Of a DNA stretch of 64,000 bases, positions 17,741 through 25,468 are shown piece after piece. The position numbers were made by a program, and so were the translations under genes. Location of the stretch: the NCBI GenBank assembly GCA_036774405.1, contig DAIPBO010000004.1:1-64000 (forward strand). Reading direction: 5' to 3'. The DNA comes from JAAYDS01 sp012729155. Its GTDB lineage: Bacteria > Chloroflexota > Anaerolineae > UBA1429. Numbering within the stretch: the first letter of the stretch is position 1; each line of letters starts with the position of its first letter. The notes under the pieces are model-generated. The model was given only the letters and a program-made list of their open reading frames with translations. It was not told the DNA's origin and made no database searches.

Positions 17741-17769
17741 TTGGCTCAATGGCCCAGGCGTGGTATAAT
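17741..17769 (+). promoter_or_regulatory. Promoter of the rpsU-carD operon
   Basis: TTGGCT (17741-17746), a 17-base spacer and a perfect TATAAT (17764-17769). Transcription would start near 17776, giving a leader of about 320 bases before rpsU. Confidence 0.75.
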
Positions 17770-17775
17770 AACATA

Positions 17776-18096
17776 CAGTAAACAGCGCGTGCGTCGGACG
17801 CACGGGCTGCCGATGCGATAGCGATACTGTCTTGTGGAGGTGCCTGAACAGGGGCGTTTGGACGCTCCAGGGTGATGATGTTGCGACAGGGCGCAAGCCC
17901 TCACCCGGCCTTGCCAATGGCTGGCCCTGTACCTCTGACTGTTTCGTTCTCCCCCGGTCGATCTGACGATGCGGCACGCTTGTGTCAGCGCAAAGGTGAA
18001 CATCGCCTGCGCGAGCGCATTCCCCTGTGGGATATTGACCATCACGGCAGCCTGGCGCCACAGGCGCACCCAGCACACCTACAGGAGGTCTATGCA
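17776..18096 (+). promoter_or_regulatory. Long structured 5' leader of rpsU
   Basis: The leader has several potential stems: CGTGCG/CGCACG near 17790-17804; AGGGC-GCAA-GCCCT (17888-17901), a GNRA-capped hairpin; ACAGGG (17886-17891) with CCCTGT (17935-17940), which would exclude that hairpin; and CCTGTGG (18024-18030) with CCACAGG (18058-18064) just before the ribosome binding site at 18083. Alternative pairing suggests a regulatory leader. No known riboswitch class is recognised. The frame is open upstream of rpsU from 17872, but codon use and sequence do not look coding. Confidence 0.4.
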
Positions 18097-18303
18097 ATGA
18101 CATCTGTCTATCGCCATGAGAACGAGTCGATCGAGCAGCTACTGCGTCGCTTCAAAAAGGCCGTACAGCAAGACAAGATCCTCACCGTGGTGCGCCGCAA
18201 GCGCTACTATGAAAAGCCTTCGCAGATCCGCAAGCGGAACGCTGCACGCAAGCTTCGCAAGAGCCAAAAGACCACTCGTCGCGATGTACAACGGAGATAC
18301 TAG
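18097..18303 (+). CDS. rpsU: 30S ribosomal protein S21
   Basis: A 68-residue, highly basic protein with the S21 signature: ESIEQLLRRFKKAVQQDKIL, then RRKRYYEKPSQIRKR and a Lys/Arg-rich tail. S21 binds the small subunit near the 3' end of 16S rRNA and helps initiation. The start at 18097 follows a strong AGGAGGT (18083-18089). The carD gene begins four bases after the stop, so both share one transcript from the promoter at 17741. Confidence 0.95.
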   Translation: MTSVYRHENESIEQLLRRFKKAVQQDKILTVVRRKRYYEKPSQIRKRNAARKLRKSQKTTRRDVQRRY

Positions 18304-18306
18304 TTG

Positions 18307-19170
18307 ATGGAGCAAGCAGCTTTGTCGGGAGCGCTCATATTCGAAGTGGGCAGCGATGTGGTGCACCCCAACCATGGAGCCGGCACCATCGTGCAGGTCG
18401 AACGCAAACGTATCGGCGATCACTCTCAGCGTTACTATGTGATCGACATCCCCTCAAAAGCCATGCGGGTGATGGTGCCGGTGGAACGGGCTGAGGACAC
18501 TGGACTGCGCGAGATCCGTTCGCGACGCCGGCTGCGGCAGATATTCGCAGAGGTGCTGGCCGACGCCAACGCCGAAGACATTGAAGATGACCATGCACGC
18601 CGCTTTGAGGTTTACACCGAGATGCTCAAAGAGGGGCGCTTTCGGCAGGTGGTGCGCGTAGTCACCTGGTTGTGCATGCTGCGCGACCGCAAGCGGTTGG
18701 GCATGCGCGACATGACCCTGTATGACCATGGCCGCCACCTGTTAGCAGGTGAAGTGGCCTTGGCTGAGGGCATCTCGGAAGCGGATGCCCTTACCGAGGT
18801 CGATGTGGAGTTGGAGCAGATGGCGCGGCGGACGCGGCTCCTCGACGCACTCGCGTGCGGCCACGACGAGCTGGACATCGACGATCTGCTTGAGAAGCGT
18901 GAGCGGCGACGGTCTACCTGGTCTCGCACAGTGGCCCAGGGCGATGTCGAGCAGCTGGCCCGTACAGCGGTGGAGCTGACCATCGTCTCGCGCCTGCTGA
19001 CGCTCAACGACAGCGAGACCGAGCTGCTGCACGCTGCGCGAACGGCCCTGCTCTCTGAGGCCTGCGACGTGCTGGGGCTGTCGCACCAAGAGGCGAGCGC
19101 CCGTGTTGACGGATTCTGTCGTCGGTGCGCTATGAGCACTATTGCAGCGCATGGTGGGCGACCGAGCTGA
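18307..19170 (+). CDS. CarD/CdnL family RNA-polymerase-binding regulator with duplicated helical domain
   Basis: Residues about 8-70 form the RNA-polymerase interaction domain (FEVGSDVVHPNHGAGTIVQV). A helical CarD C-terminal domain follows (about 85-175: YTEMLKEGRFRQVVRVV ... GRHLLAGEVALAEGISEADA). Residues about 200-280 repeat that domain pattern (WSRTVAQGDVEQLARTAVEL ... ARTALLSEACDVLGLSHQEA). CarD proteins stabilise open promoter complexes, often at rRNA promoters, which fits the link with rpsU. At 287 residues it is much longer than the usual 160 or so. ATG 18307 follows GGAGAT; an adjacent TTG at 18304 is the alternative. Confidence 0.85.
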   Translation: MEQAALSGALIFEVGSDVVHPNHGAGTIVQVERKRIGDHSQRYYVIDIPSKAMRVMVPVERAEDTGLREIRSRRRLRQIFAEVLADANAEDIEDDHARRFEVYTEMLKEGRFRQVVRVVTWLCMLRDRKRLGMRDMTLYDHGRHLLAGEVALAEGISEADALTEVDVELEQMARRTRLLDALACGHDELDIDDLLEKRERRRSTWSRTVAQGDVEQLARTAVELTIVSRLLTLNDSETELLHAARTALLSEACDVLGLSHQEASARVDGFCRRCAMSTIAAHGGRPS

Positions 19171-19211
19171 GCCAATGACGACGCCTGGCAGCCCAGACGG
19201 GCAGCGCAGAT

Positions 19212-19240
19212 TTGATTCTACAGAGGTGTGCCTCTATCCT
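19212..19240 (+). promoter_or_regulatory. Candidate promoter of the Crp/Fnr regulator gene
   Basis: TTGATT (19212-19217), a 17-base spacer and TATCCT (19235-19240). Both hexamers match the consensus at four of six positions. Confidence 0.4.
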
Positions 19241-19268
19241 ATGCTGAGAGCATATCTGAGCGGGCGCC

Positions 19269-19928
19269 ATGAGACTGGAAGAGACCGAGCTGCTGCGGGG
19301 CGTAGGGCAGGACACGCTGGCCAGGCTCAAGGGCCTGGCAGTGGTGCGTACGCTGCCCCAGAGCGCACTGCTATGCTCTGCCGGCGACAGTGACGCGCCG
19401 GTCATTCTGGTGCTGGCTGGTGCGCTGCGCGTCTACAAGGCAGATGCCGATGGTCGCGAGCAAACAGTTGCCACTCTGGGCGTCGGCGAAGCGCTGAACT
19501 TGCCGGCGGCCTTTGCTGACGATCGACGCGCCCCCGCCAACGTCGAGGCGCTCACACCCGAGGTCACCGTGGCCTCGATCCCCGCGCGAGCGCTTGCCGA
19601 ACTGGCCGCTACTGATGCCACACTGGCCGCTACCGTGATACGTAGCCTGGCCAACTCGGCGCGCCACCTCTCTGATCTGGTCACCGACCTCAGCCTGCGT
19701 TCAGTGCGTCAGCGTCTGGCGCGCTTTTTGCTATTGCAGGCCGAGCAGGCGGACGGCGGAGGCACGTCGCGTTGGACCCATGCCGAGATCGCCACGCAAT
19801 TAGGCACCGCCCGCGAAGTGGTAAGTCGGCAGTTGCGCGCTCTGGTGCAAGAGGGGCTTGTGCTCCAGGACCGCCAGCGTCTGGTGATTGCCGACACGCA
19901 GGCGTTGCGCCGCCTTGCCGATCTCTGA
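19269..19928 (+). CDS. Crp/Fnr family transcriptional regulator, HcpR-like
   Basis: The 219-residue product has an N-terminal cyclic-nucleotide-binding-like beta barrel (about 10-115), the long dimerisation helix, and a C-terminal winged helix whose recognition region THAEIATQLGTAREVVSRQLRAL is typical of Crp/Fnr. It lacks the N-terminal cysteine cluster of Fnr, so it does not sense oxygen through an Fe-S cluster; HcpR proteins use haem to sense NO. The adjacent perfect CRP-type palindrome (19932-19947) and the downstream ferredoxin-cupin-hcp operon point to an HcpR role in nitrosative stress. Function is inferred mainly from that context. Confidence 0.8.
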   Translation: MRLEETELLRGVGQDTLARLKGLAVVRTLPQSALLCSAGDSDAPVILVLAGALRVYKADADGREQTVATLGVGEALNLPAAFADDRRAPANVEALTPEVTVASIPARALAELAATDATLAATVIRSLANSARHLSDLVTDLSLRSVRQRLARFLLLQAEQADGGGTSRWTHAEIATQLGTAREVVSRQLRALVQEGLVLQDRQRLVIADTQALRRLADL

Positions 19929-19931
19929 ACG

Positions 19932-19947
19932 TGTGACCGCGGTCACA
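19932..19947. promoter_or_regulatory. Perfect Crp/HcpR-type operator upstream of the hcp operon
   Basis: TGTGACCGCGGTCACA is a perfect palindrome with exactly the TGTGA-N6-TCACA layout used by Crp and described for HcpR in deltaproteobacteria. If TTAAAC at 19968-19973 is the -10 element, the site centre falls about 40 bases upstream of the start of transcription, the position of a class II activator. Confidence 0.75.
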
Positions 19948-19999
19948 GCCCTGCCATGGCGCCTGTGTTAAACTGGAGCAATACCCTGGAGTGCGTCTG

Positions 20000-20239
20000 A
20001 TGCCAGAACACATGCTCGCGCCACAGATCGACAGCGCCCTGTGCAACCTCTGCGGGCGTTGCATCGCCGAGTGCCCCACAAATGCAGTACAATGGGTGCA
20101 GGGCCGCCCGCAGATACTGCACGCGCGCGACTGCGTGTACTGCGGCGTCTGCGAAGACATCTGTCCGGTGGGAGCCGTCGCGTTAGTGTTCGAGATCGTC
20201 CAGGCCAAAGACGCCTTCGATAGAGCGGAGGAGCCATGA
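20000..20239 (+). CDS. Ferredoxin-like protein with two 4Fe-4S clusters (FrdX-like)
   Basis: A 79-residue protein with two classic cluster motifs: CNLCGRCIAECP (about residues 16-27) and CVYCGVCEDICP (about 47-58). It should carry electrons at low potential, most simply to the Hcp enzyme encoded two genes downstream; a ferredoxin (frdX) is regularly co-regulated with hcp in anaerobes. The ATG at 20000 follows GGAG at 19988-19991. The stop overlaps the start of the cupin gene by four bases, indicating coupled translation. Confidence 0.9.
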   Translation: MPEHMLAPQIDSALCNLCGRCIAECPTNAVQWVQGRPQILHARDCVYCGVCEDICPVGAVALVFEIVQAKDAFDRAEEP

Positions 20240-20574
20240 AGATCGTTATCGCAGAGCAACAACCAGAGAGCCCCAATCCTCACGGGATCGTGGCGAGAGC
20301 CGTGCACAGCACCGAGCATACGCAGGTATCGCATCTCACCTTCCAGGTAGGCGAAAAGCTGCGCTGGCACATCACGCCTGTCGACGCCTTCTTCTTTGTC
20401 ATCGAGGGCGAGGCACAGGTCGAGATCGGCGATGAGAGCGAGGTGGTGCCAGCTGGTGCGCTGGTGCACAGCCCCGCGGGCACCAAGCATCGTATACTGA
20501 ACCACGGTGACGGCGAGTTGCGCGTTTTGGTGGTCAAGACGCCCGCTCAGACGACAGGAACGCAACTACTGTAG
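20236..20574 (+). CDS. Small cupin domain protein
   Basis: The 112-residue product is a single cupin barrel with the motif pair LRWHITPVDAFFFVIEGEA and HSPAGTKHRIL. Two of the usual metal-binding histidines are visible (RWH and TKH), but the first motif lacks the full HxH. Function is unknown; members bind small molecules or metals. Its place between ferredoxin and hcp, overlapping the former by four bases and ending 16 bases before the latter, makes it part of the NO-response operon. Confidence 0.75.
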   Translation: MKIVIAEQQPESPNPHGIVARAVHSTEHTQVSHLTFQVGEKLRWHITPVDAFFFVIEGEAQVEIGDESEVVPAGALVHSPAGTKHRILNHGDGELRVLVVKTPAQTTGTQLL

Positions 20575-20590
20575 GCAAGGAGACGGATAG

Positions 20591-22273
20591 ATGGATATGT
20601 TCTGCTTTCAGTGTCAGGAAACGGCCCGCAACCAGGGATGCACGGTGCGAGGCGTGTGCGGCAAGTCTCCGCGCGTGGCCACGCTGCAAGACCTGCTGAT
20701 CTGGACGCTCAAGGGCATCTCGTTCTGGGGCACCAATGGCCGCAAGACGCTCGGCGTGGTGCATCCAGAGACCGACCTGTTCGTGGCCCAGGCGCTGTTC
20801 AGCACCATTACCAATGCCAACTTTGACGAGGCCCGCTTTGTCGAGCTGATCCGCGAGGCCATCGAACGCCGCGATGCGCTCAAGGCCGAGGCACAGACCG
20901 CCTGCCGCGCCAAGCATGGCACGCCGTGCTTTCACGCTTTGCCCGAGGCGTCGACATGGACGCCCGAATCGTACGATGTAGAGGCGCTGTTGGCCAAGGG
21001 CGCTAACGTAGGCATCATGGCCGACCCGAGCCTCGATGAAGACGTGCGTTCGCTGCGTGAACTGACCATCTATGGCGTCAAGGGCTTGGCCGCCTACACT
21101 GATCATGCCTATGTGCTCGAGCACCAGAGCGAGGACCTGCTGGCGTTCATCCAGGAGGCGCTCCTGGCGACGCTGGACGATCAACTGGGTGTCCCCGATC
21201 TGGTAGCGCTGGTGCTCAGAACCGGCGAGATGGGGCTCGAAGCCATGCGTCTGCTGGACGAGGCCAACACGTCAACCTACGGACACCCCGAGCCCACGCA
21301 GGTAGACCTGGGCGTGCGCGAAGGGCCGGCCATTCTGGTCAGCGGCCACGACCTGCGCGATCTGGACGAACTATTGCAGCAGACGGCTGGCACCGGTGTA
21401 AACGTGTACACCCACGGCGAGATGCTGCCTGCCAATGCCTACCCTGGCCTCAAAAAGTACCCGCACCTGGTGGGCAACTATGGCGGCTCGTGGTGGCATC
21501 AGAAGGAAGAGTTCGAGGCATTCGGTGGCCCCATCCTGATGACCACCAACTGCATCGTGCCGCCTGCTGACAGCTATGTGGGGCGCCTCTACACCACCGG
21601 CATGGCCGGTTGGCCCGGGTGCACGCACATCGCCGATCGCAAGCCCGGCCAGCAGAAGGACTTTGGCGAGATCGTCGCCGCGGCCAAAGCGCTGCCGGGG
21701 CCTCGCGAGCTCGAGAGCGGGACGATCCCCATCGGCTTTGCGCGCAACACGATCATGTCAGTGGCCGACAAGGTGATCGAGGCTATTCAGGCCGGCGCCA
21801 TCACGCGCCTGGTGGTGATGGGCGGCTGCGACGGCCGCCAGCGCTCGCGCTCATACTTTACCGAGGTGGCCGAGAACCTGCCCAAGACACATGTTATCCT
21901 GACGGCGGGCTGCGCCAAGTTTCGTTACAACAAGCTGCCCCTGGGTGAGATCGGTGGCATCCCTCGCGTGCTCGACGCGGGCCAGTGCAACGACTCGTAC
22001 TCACTCATCTATGTGGCGCAGCAGCTGGCACAGGTGCTGGGCGTGAGCGACGTGAACGACCTGCCCATTTCGTACGACATCGCCTGGTACGAGCAAAAGG
22101 CGGTCATCGTGCTGCTGGCGCTGCTGGCCATCGGGGTCAAGCATGTTCGCCTGGGGCCCACGCTGCCGGCGTTCCTTTCGTCAAACGTGACCAAGGTGCT
22201 GGTGGAGAACTTTGACATCAAGCCGACCAGCACGGTCGAGGCCGATGTCGAGGCCATCGCTGCGGGGCGCTAG
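20591..22273 (+). CDS. hcp: Hybrid cluster protein (hydroxylamine/NO reductase)
   Basis: The 560-residue product is a full-length Hcp. The N-terminal cluster ligands are Cys5, Cys8, Cys17 and Cys23 with spacing C-x2-C-x8-C-x5-C, the type that binds a 4Fe-4S cluster in anaerobes such as Desulfovibrio. Hybrid-cluster ligands are visible as VYTHGEMLPA, TNCIVPP, GWPGCTH, VMGGCDGR, TAGCAKFRYN and LDAGQCND. Hcp reduces NO to N2O and hydroxylamine to ammonia in vitro. Reductant is probably the ferredoxin encoded upstream. It is the last gene of the operon, closed by the terminator at 22285. Confidence 0.96.
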   Translation: MDMFCFQCQETARNQGCTVRGVCGKSPRVATLQDLLIWTLKGISFWGTNGRKTLGVVHPETDLFVAQALFSTITNANFDEARFVELIREAIERRDALKAEAQTACRAKHGTPCFHALPEASTWTPESYDVEALLAKGANVGIMADPSLDEDVRSLRELTIYGVKGLAAYTDHAYVLEHQSEDLLAFIQEALLATLDDQLGVPDLVALVLRTGEMGLEAMRLLDEANTSTYGHPEPTQVDLGVREGPAILVSGHDLRDLDELLQQTAGTGVNVYTHGEMLPANAYPGLKKYPHLVGNYGGSWWHQKEEFEAFGGPILMTTNCIVPPADSYVGRLYTTGMAGWPGCTHIADRKPGQQKDFGEIVAAAKALPGPRELESGTIPIGFARNTIMSVADKVIEAIQAGAITRLVVMGGCDGRQRSRSYFTEVAENLPKTHVILTAGCAKFRYNKLPLGEIGGIPRVLDAGQCNDSYSLIYVAQQLAQVLGVSDVNDLPISYDIAWYEQKAVIVLLALLAIGVKHVRLGPTLPAFLSSNVTKVLVENFDIKPTSTVEADVEAIAAGR

Positions 22274-22284
22274 GCCCAGCGAGC

Positions 22285-22320
22285 GACAAACCGGAGAAGC
22301 CCGCGCTTCTCCGGTTTGTC
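22285..22320. terminator. Strong terminator, 16-bp perfect stem
   Basis: GACAAACCGGAGAAGC (22285-22300) pairs with GCTTCTCCGGTTTGTC (22305-22320), loop CCGC, followed by CTTTTCTC. It ends the hcp operon and can also stop the convergent glycosyltransferase transcript. Confidence 0.92.
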
Positions 22321-22345
22321 CTTTTCTCACGAAACGGGGGTATCG

Positions 22346-24688
22346 CTACGGCAGGTCTGTAAGCGTCAACACGCCCAGCGAGATACGGCCATCGGCGCGG
22401 GGCTGAGCAGCTGCGCTGGCTGGCAGGCGCTCGAGGGTATCGGGATCGTACATGCCCACATAGAGTTGCAGGCCGGCCGGCGGCCGCTCGGGCAGGGCGA
22501 TGCGGTGCGTGTCGGTGATGGCGTCGCCCTGGCGCCAGCCAGTGGTGGGCATACGTCCGGCGCCCGGCTCTTGATCGGACTGGGCCACCATCGTCTCGCC
22601 CGAGGCATCGGCCTGCACCAGATGGACAAACACCTTGTAGCTGGTGAGGGCATCGCGCTGCGCACGCCAGTGCAGGGTGAGATCGACAGCCCTGCCGTCG
22701 TCTGCCAGCGCAAGGTCATAGCCCTGTAAGAGCGCCAGATCGCTCAAGGCCGCGTCAACTGGCACGGTGGGCGGCTCGGGCGGCGGCATCTCGCGGCGCA
22801 CCACCGGACGCGGAGTCAGCGCGATCTGCTTACCCGGCAGCTCTTGTCCCAAACCGTCGACAAAGGCCAGGCGCTCGCCGTCCAGGTCATACCATCCGAC
22901 CGACAGCAACAGGGGGCCAGCGGGCGCGTCTCGACTCACCAGCAGCTCCGCCTCGGTGTAGATGATGTCACCCGCGCGCCATCGGTCTGTGAGCAAAAAG
23001 GGCGTCAGGTCGGCCTGCGCCCACGGCTGCCCGTCCTCGTCTACCAGATGCACGAACAGGGTGTGACGCCCGGCGATGTCGCTGCTGGCGCGCCAGTAGA
23101 GCGCCAGCGAGAGCCGTCGACCGGCGTCCACGGCGAGGGTGTCGGCAGAACTGCCCAGCAGGCAGATGCCTTCTGGCGCACAGGCCTCTTGCGGCCACCG
23201 CGGCGTGGCAGGCAGATAGAACCAGCGTCTGGTCTTGCTGGCGCGCAGGGCCAGGTGCGTGCGAGCCCACTCGTGGAACTCGGGCAGCCGCTCCAGACGT
23301 TGCTCCCAGAAGGCCACCGCAGCGATGGGTTGTTGCTCACACAGGGCGATCAGGTCGTTCGATGTGATGCCGCCACCGCTTTTGAGTCGACGCAACGAGG
23401 GCACCGCCAGCATAGGCGGCACCATAGTGCCCGTCTGAAAGGCCAGCATGGGGTCATCGACGATGATGGTGTCGCCAGGAGAGGTGTGCTGGCGCAGCAG
23501 ATTGAGGCCCAGCTGGCTCTCGGCGGCCTTAGAGCCCGACTTGAGCGGGGCCGCACGGGCAGTGAGCGACTGTCGCAGCGTCATCGGTAGGCCGATCAGC
23601 AGCGTCAGTATAGCGACGGTGGTGGCCACCCATGCCAAGATGCGCACACCGCGCCGCGTCGAAAGGGCGGAGAGCTGTCCCGGCACAATCATCGCCAGCG
23701 TGGCAAATGGTGGCAGCAGCAACAGGTGCTCGTGCCAGCGCTGCGGCGTGTGCCACACCACGGCGATGGCCGCCGACAGCAGCCAGGCCACAGCCCACCA
23801 GTGGCGCCGGTTGCGTCGCACAATGAGGGCGGCCGCTCCGAGAACAACCAGCAGAATCAGCCCGGGGTAGTAGCCGCTGCCGAACGAGGCGCGCACCTCC
23901 AGCAGGTTGGCCGCGAGCGAAAAGCCGTAGGCGTCGCGGGCTTCTGCAAAAGTGCCCACCACCTGCCCCAAGAAGGAACGTGGGCCAAAAGTGAGCACGG
24001 TGACCACCAGCAAGAGCGCCGGCGCAAGGTGCAGGTGTAGCAGGCTGCGCCAACAGGGGCGCCAAGAGCGTATCTCTGGCCAGCCGGCCAGCATGAGCAG
24101 CGGCAGGTAGTAGGGCGCGATCAACGGCTTGACCAGCATACCCAGCCCAAAGCAGAGACCGGCCAGCAGCAGCCAGCGTGCCGAGTTGCCCTGGCGCGCC
24201 AGCAAGGCGCAGCCGATGGCCAGCATGCCCAGCGCTACGGCCGGCAGGCCGATCATGATGGTGCGCCCCAGCTCTTGCACCATCGGTGAGAGCACAAGCA
24301 GCAGCGCGGCGCCCAGCGCGGACCAGCGTCCAGCCATCTGCGCCGTGACCCACGCCGTGGCCAGGATCAGCACCACAGCCGACACCAACAGCAGGGCGCG
24401 ACCCACCATCACGCTGGGGCCCAACAGAGAGAACACACCGGCAAGCACGAGCGTGAGCAGTGGCGGCTGATCAGACCAGATATCGCGATGCGGCCAGTGC
24501 CCCGCGCCTACCAGCTGCGCCTTGATGACGTTGAGGCCCTCATCGTACTCCCAATATGCTTTGTCGAGTGCCGGCCACTGAAAACACACAAAGCCTACCA
24601 GCAGCGCACCCAGCAACAGGGCGAACAGGACGCACTGCCAGGGGCGCTCTGGAAGGTGGCTGTCTCGAGACGATCGGGCGCTGGCCAC
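22346..24688 (-). CDS. Polytopic membrane glycosyltransferase (GT-C, PMT/ArnT-like) with two C-terminal beta domains
   Basis: The 780-residue product has an N-terminal GT-C membrane region of about 11-12 helices (to about residue 370). The first outer loop has WEYDEGLN, whose Asp-Glu pair is the usual catalytic acidic motif, and WSDQPPLLTL. Such enzymes transfer sugars from polyprenyl phosphate carriers to proteins or lipids at the outer face. The C-terminal 250 residues contain two copies of a beta-rich module (LALYWRASSDIAGRHTLFVH and LTLHWRAQRDALTSYKVFVH), probably extracytoplasmic. The start is GTG 24688 with GAGG six bases upstream; no ATG fits. Confidence 0.8.
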   Translation of the reverse strand: MASARSSRDSHLPERPWQCVLFALLLGALLVGFVCFQWPALDKAYWEYDEGLNVIKAQLVGAGHWPHRDIWSDQPPLLTLVLAGVFSLLGPSVMVGRALLLVSAVVLILATAWVTAQMAGRWSALGAALLLVLSPMVQELGRTIMIGLPAVALGMLAIGCALLARQGNSARWLLLAGLCFGLGMLVKPLIAPYYLPLLMLAGWPEIRSWRPCWRSLLHLHLAPALLLVVTVLTFGPRSFLGQVVGTFAEARDAYGFSLAANLLEVRASFGSGYYPGLILLVVLGAAALIVRRNRRHWWAVAWLLSAAIAVVWHTPQRWHEHLLLLPPFATLAMIVPGQLSALSTRRGVRILAWVATTVAILTLLIGLPMTLRQSLTARAAPLKSGSKAAESQLGLNLLRQHTSPGDTIIVDDPMLAFQTGTMVPPMLAVPSLRRLKSGGGITSNDLIALCEQQPIAAVAFWEQRLERLPEFHEWARTHLALRASKTRRWFYLPATPRWPQEACAPEGICLLGSSADTLAVDAGRRLSLALYWRASSDIAGRHTLFVHLVDEDGQPWAQADLTPFLLTDRWRAGDIIYTEAELLVSRDAPAGPLLLSVGWYDLDGERLAFVDGLGQELPGKQIALTPRPVVRREMPPPEPPTVPVDAALSDLALLQGYDLALADDGRAVDLTLHWRAQRDALTSYKVFVHLVQADASGETMVAQSDQEPGAGRMPTTGWRQGDAITDTHRIALPERPPAGLQLYVGMYDPDTLERLPASAAAQPRADGRISLGVLTLTDLP

Positions 24689-24710
24689 AGCTGACCTCTT
24701 CTCAGGGCGT

Positions 24711-24740
24711 GCTCCCCATCGCTCTCAAGCGGTGGGGAGC
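24711..24740 (-). terminator. Hairpin terminator after deoC
   Basis: GCTCCCCATCGCT (24711-24723) pairs with AGCGGTGGGGAGC (24728-24740) with one wobble and a CTCA loop. It lies 23 bases past the deoC stop on the minus strand. Confidence 0.7.
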
Positions 24741-24762
24741 GGTGATGCCGAATGCAGGCCGA

Positions 24763-25449
24763 CTAGAGCAGGCCCAGGCGGCTCTTGAGCTCGGTGAGCA
24801 TGCCCACGGTGCGCGTGGCGCCCACGCGGGTGACGCCCACGGCGCGCACCTCGAGAAGGGCGTCCAGATCGCGCACGCCGCCAGCGGCTTTGACCTGCAC
24901 CGTAGCAGGCGAGTGCTCGCGCATCAACGCCAGGTCATGCAGGGTGGCGCCGCCAGTGCCATAGCCAGTGGAGGTCTTGACCCAGTCGACGCCGATCTGG
25001 CCGCAGATCTGGCACAGTTTGATCTTGTGTTCGTCTTGCAGAAAGCAGTTCTCAAAGATCACCTTGAGGCGGGCGCCGGCGCCATGGATTACCTCGCAGA
25101 CAGCGGCGATGTCATCGTGAACGTAAGACCAGTCGAGCGAGAGCACTTTGCCGATGTTACAGACCATGTCCAGCTCTTGCACGCCGTCTTCGAGGGCCTG
25201 CTTGGCCTCGGCCACCTTGATGCTGGTGCTGTGGCCCCCGTGTGGAAAGCCGCATGTGGTAGAGGCGGCCACCGTTGAGCCCCGCAGCAGCTCGGCACAG
25301 CGCTTGAGATAATAGGGCTTGATGCAGACGCTGGCGGTGTCGTACTCGAGCGCGATCTGGCAGCCCTCTTCGAGCTCCCGATCGGTCATGATCGGGTTCA
25401 GGAGCGAATGGTCGATCATCTTGGCGATGTCGTGATAGGTATAGTCCAT
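24763..25449 (-). CDS. deoC: Deoxyribose-phosphate aldolase
   Basis: The 228-residue class I aldolase splits 2-deoxyribose 5-phosphate into glyceraldehyde 3-phosphate and acetaldehyde. Family motifs are clear: MIDHSLLNP at the start, VCNIGKVLS, LKVIFENCFL, the Schiff-base region DWVKTSTGYGTGGAT and the second Lys in VQVKAAGGVRD. ATG 25449 follows GGAGGCACC. A longer reading into the upstream ROK gene frame is rejected. It is 19 bases downstream of the ROK kinase gene, forming a two-gene operon. Confidence 0.95.
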   Translation of the reverse strand: MDYTYHDIAKMIDHSLLNPIMTDRELEEGCQIALEYDTASVCIKPYYLKRCAELLRGSTVAASTTCGFPHGGHSTSIKVAEAKQALEDGVQELDMVCNIGKVLSLDWSYVHDDIAAVCEVIHGAGARLKVIFENCFLQDEHKIKLCQICGQIGVDWVKTSTGYGTGGATLHDLALMREHSPATVQVKAAGGVRDLDALLEVRAVGVTRVGATRTVGMLTELKSRLGLL

Positions 25450-25468
25450 GGTGCCTCCGAGAGATGGT

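Noticed and set aside
17872..18096. In-frame N-terminal extension of rpsU by 75 codons
   Set aside because: S21 is about 60-70 residues, the strong AGGAGGT lies directly before the internal ATG, and the extension has no protein-like pattern.
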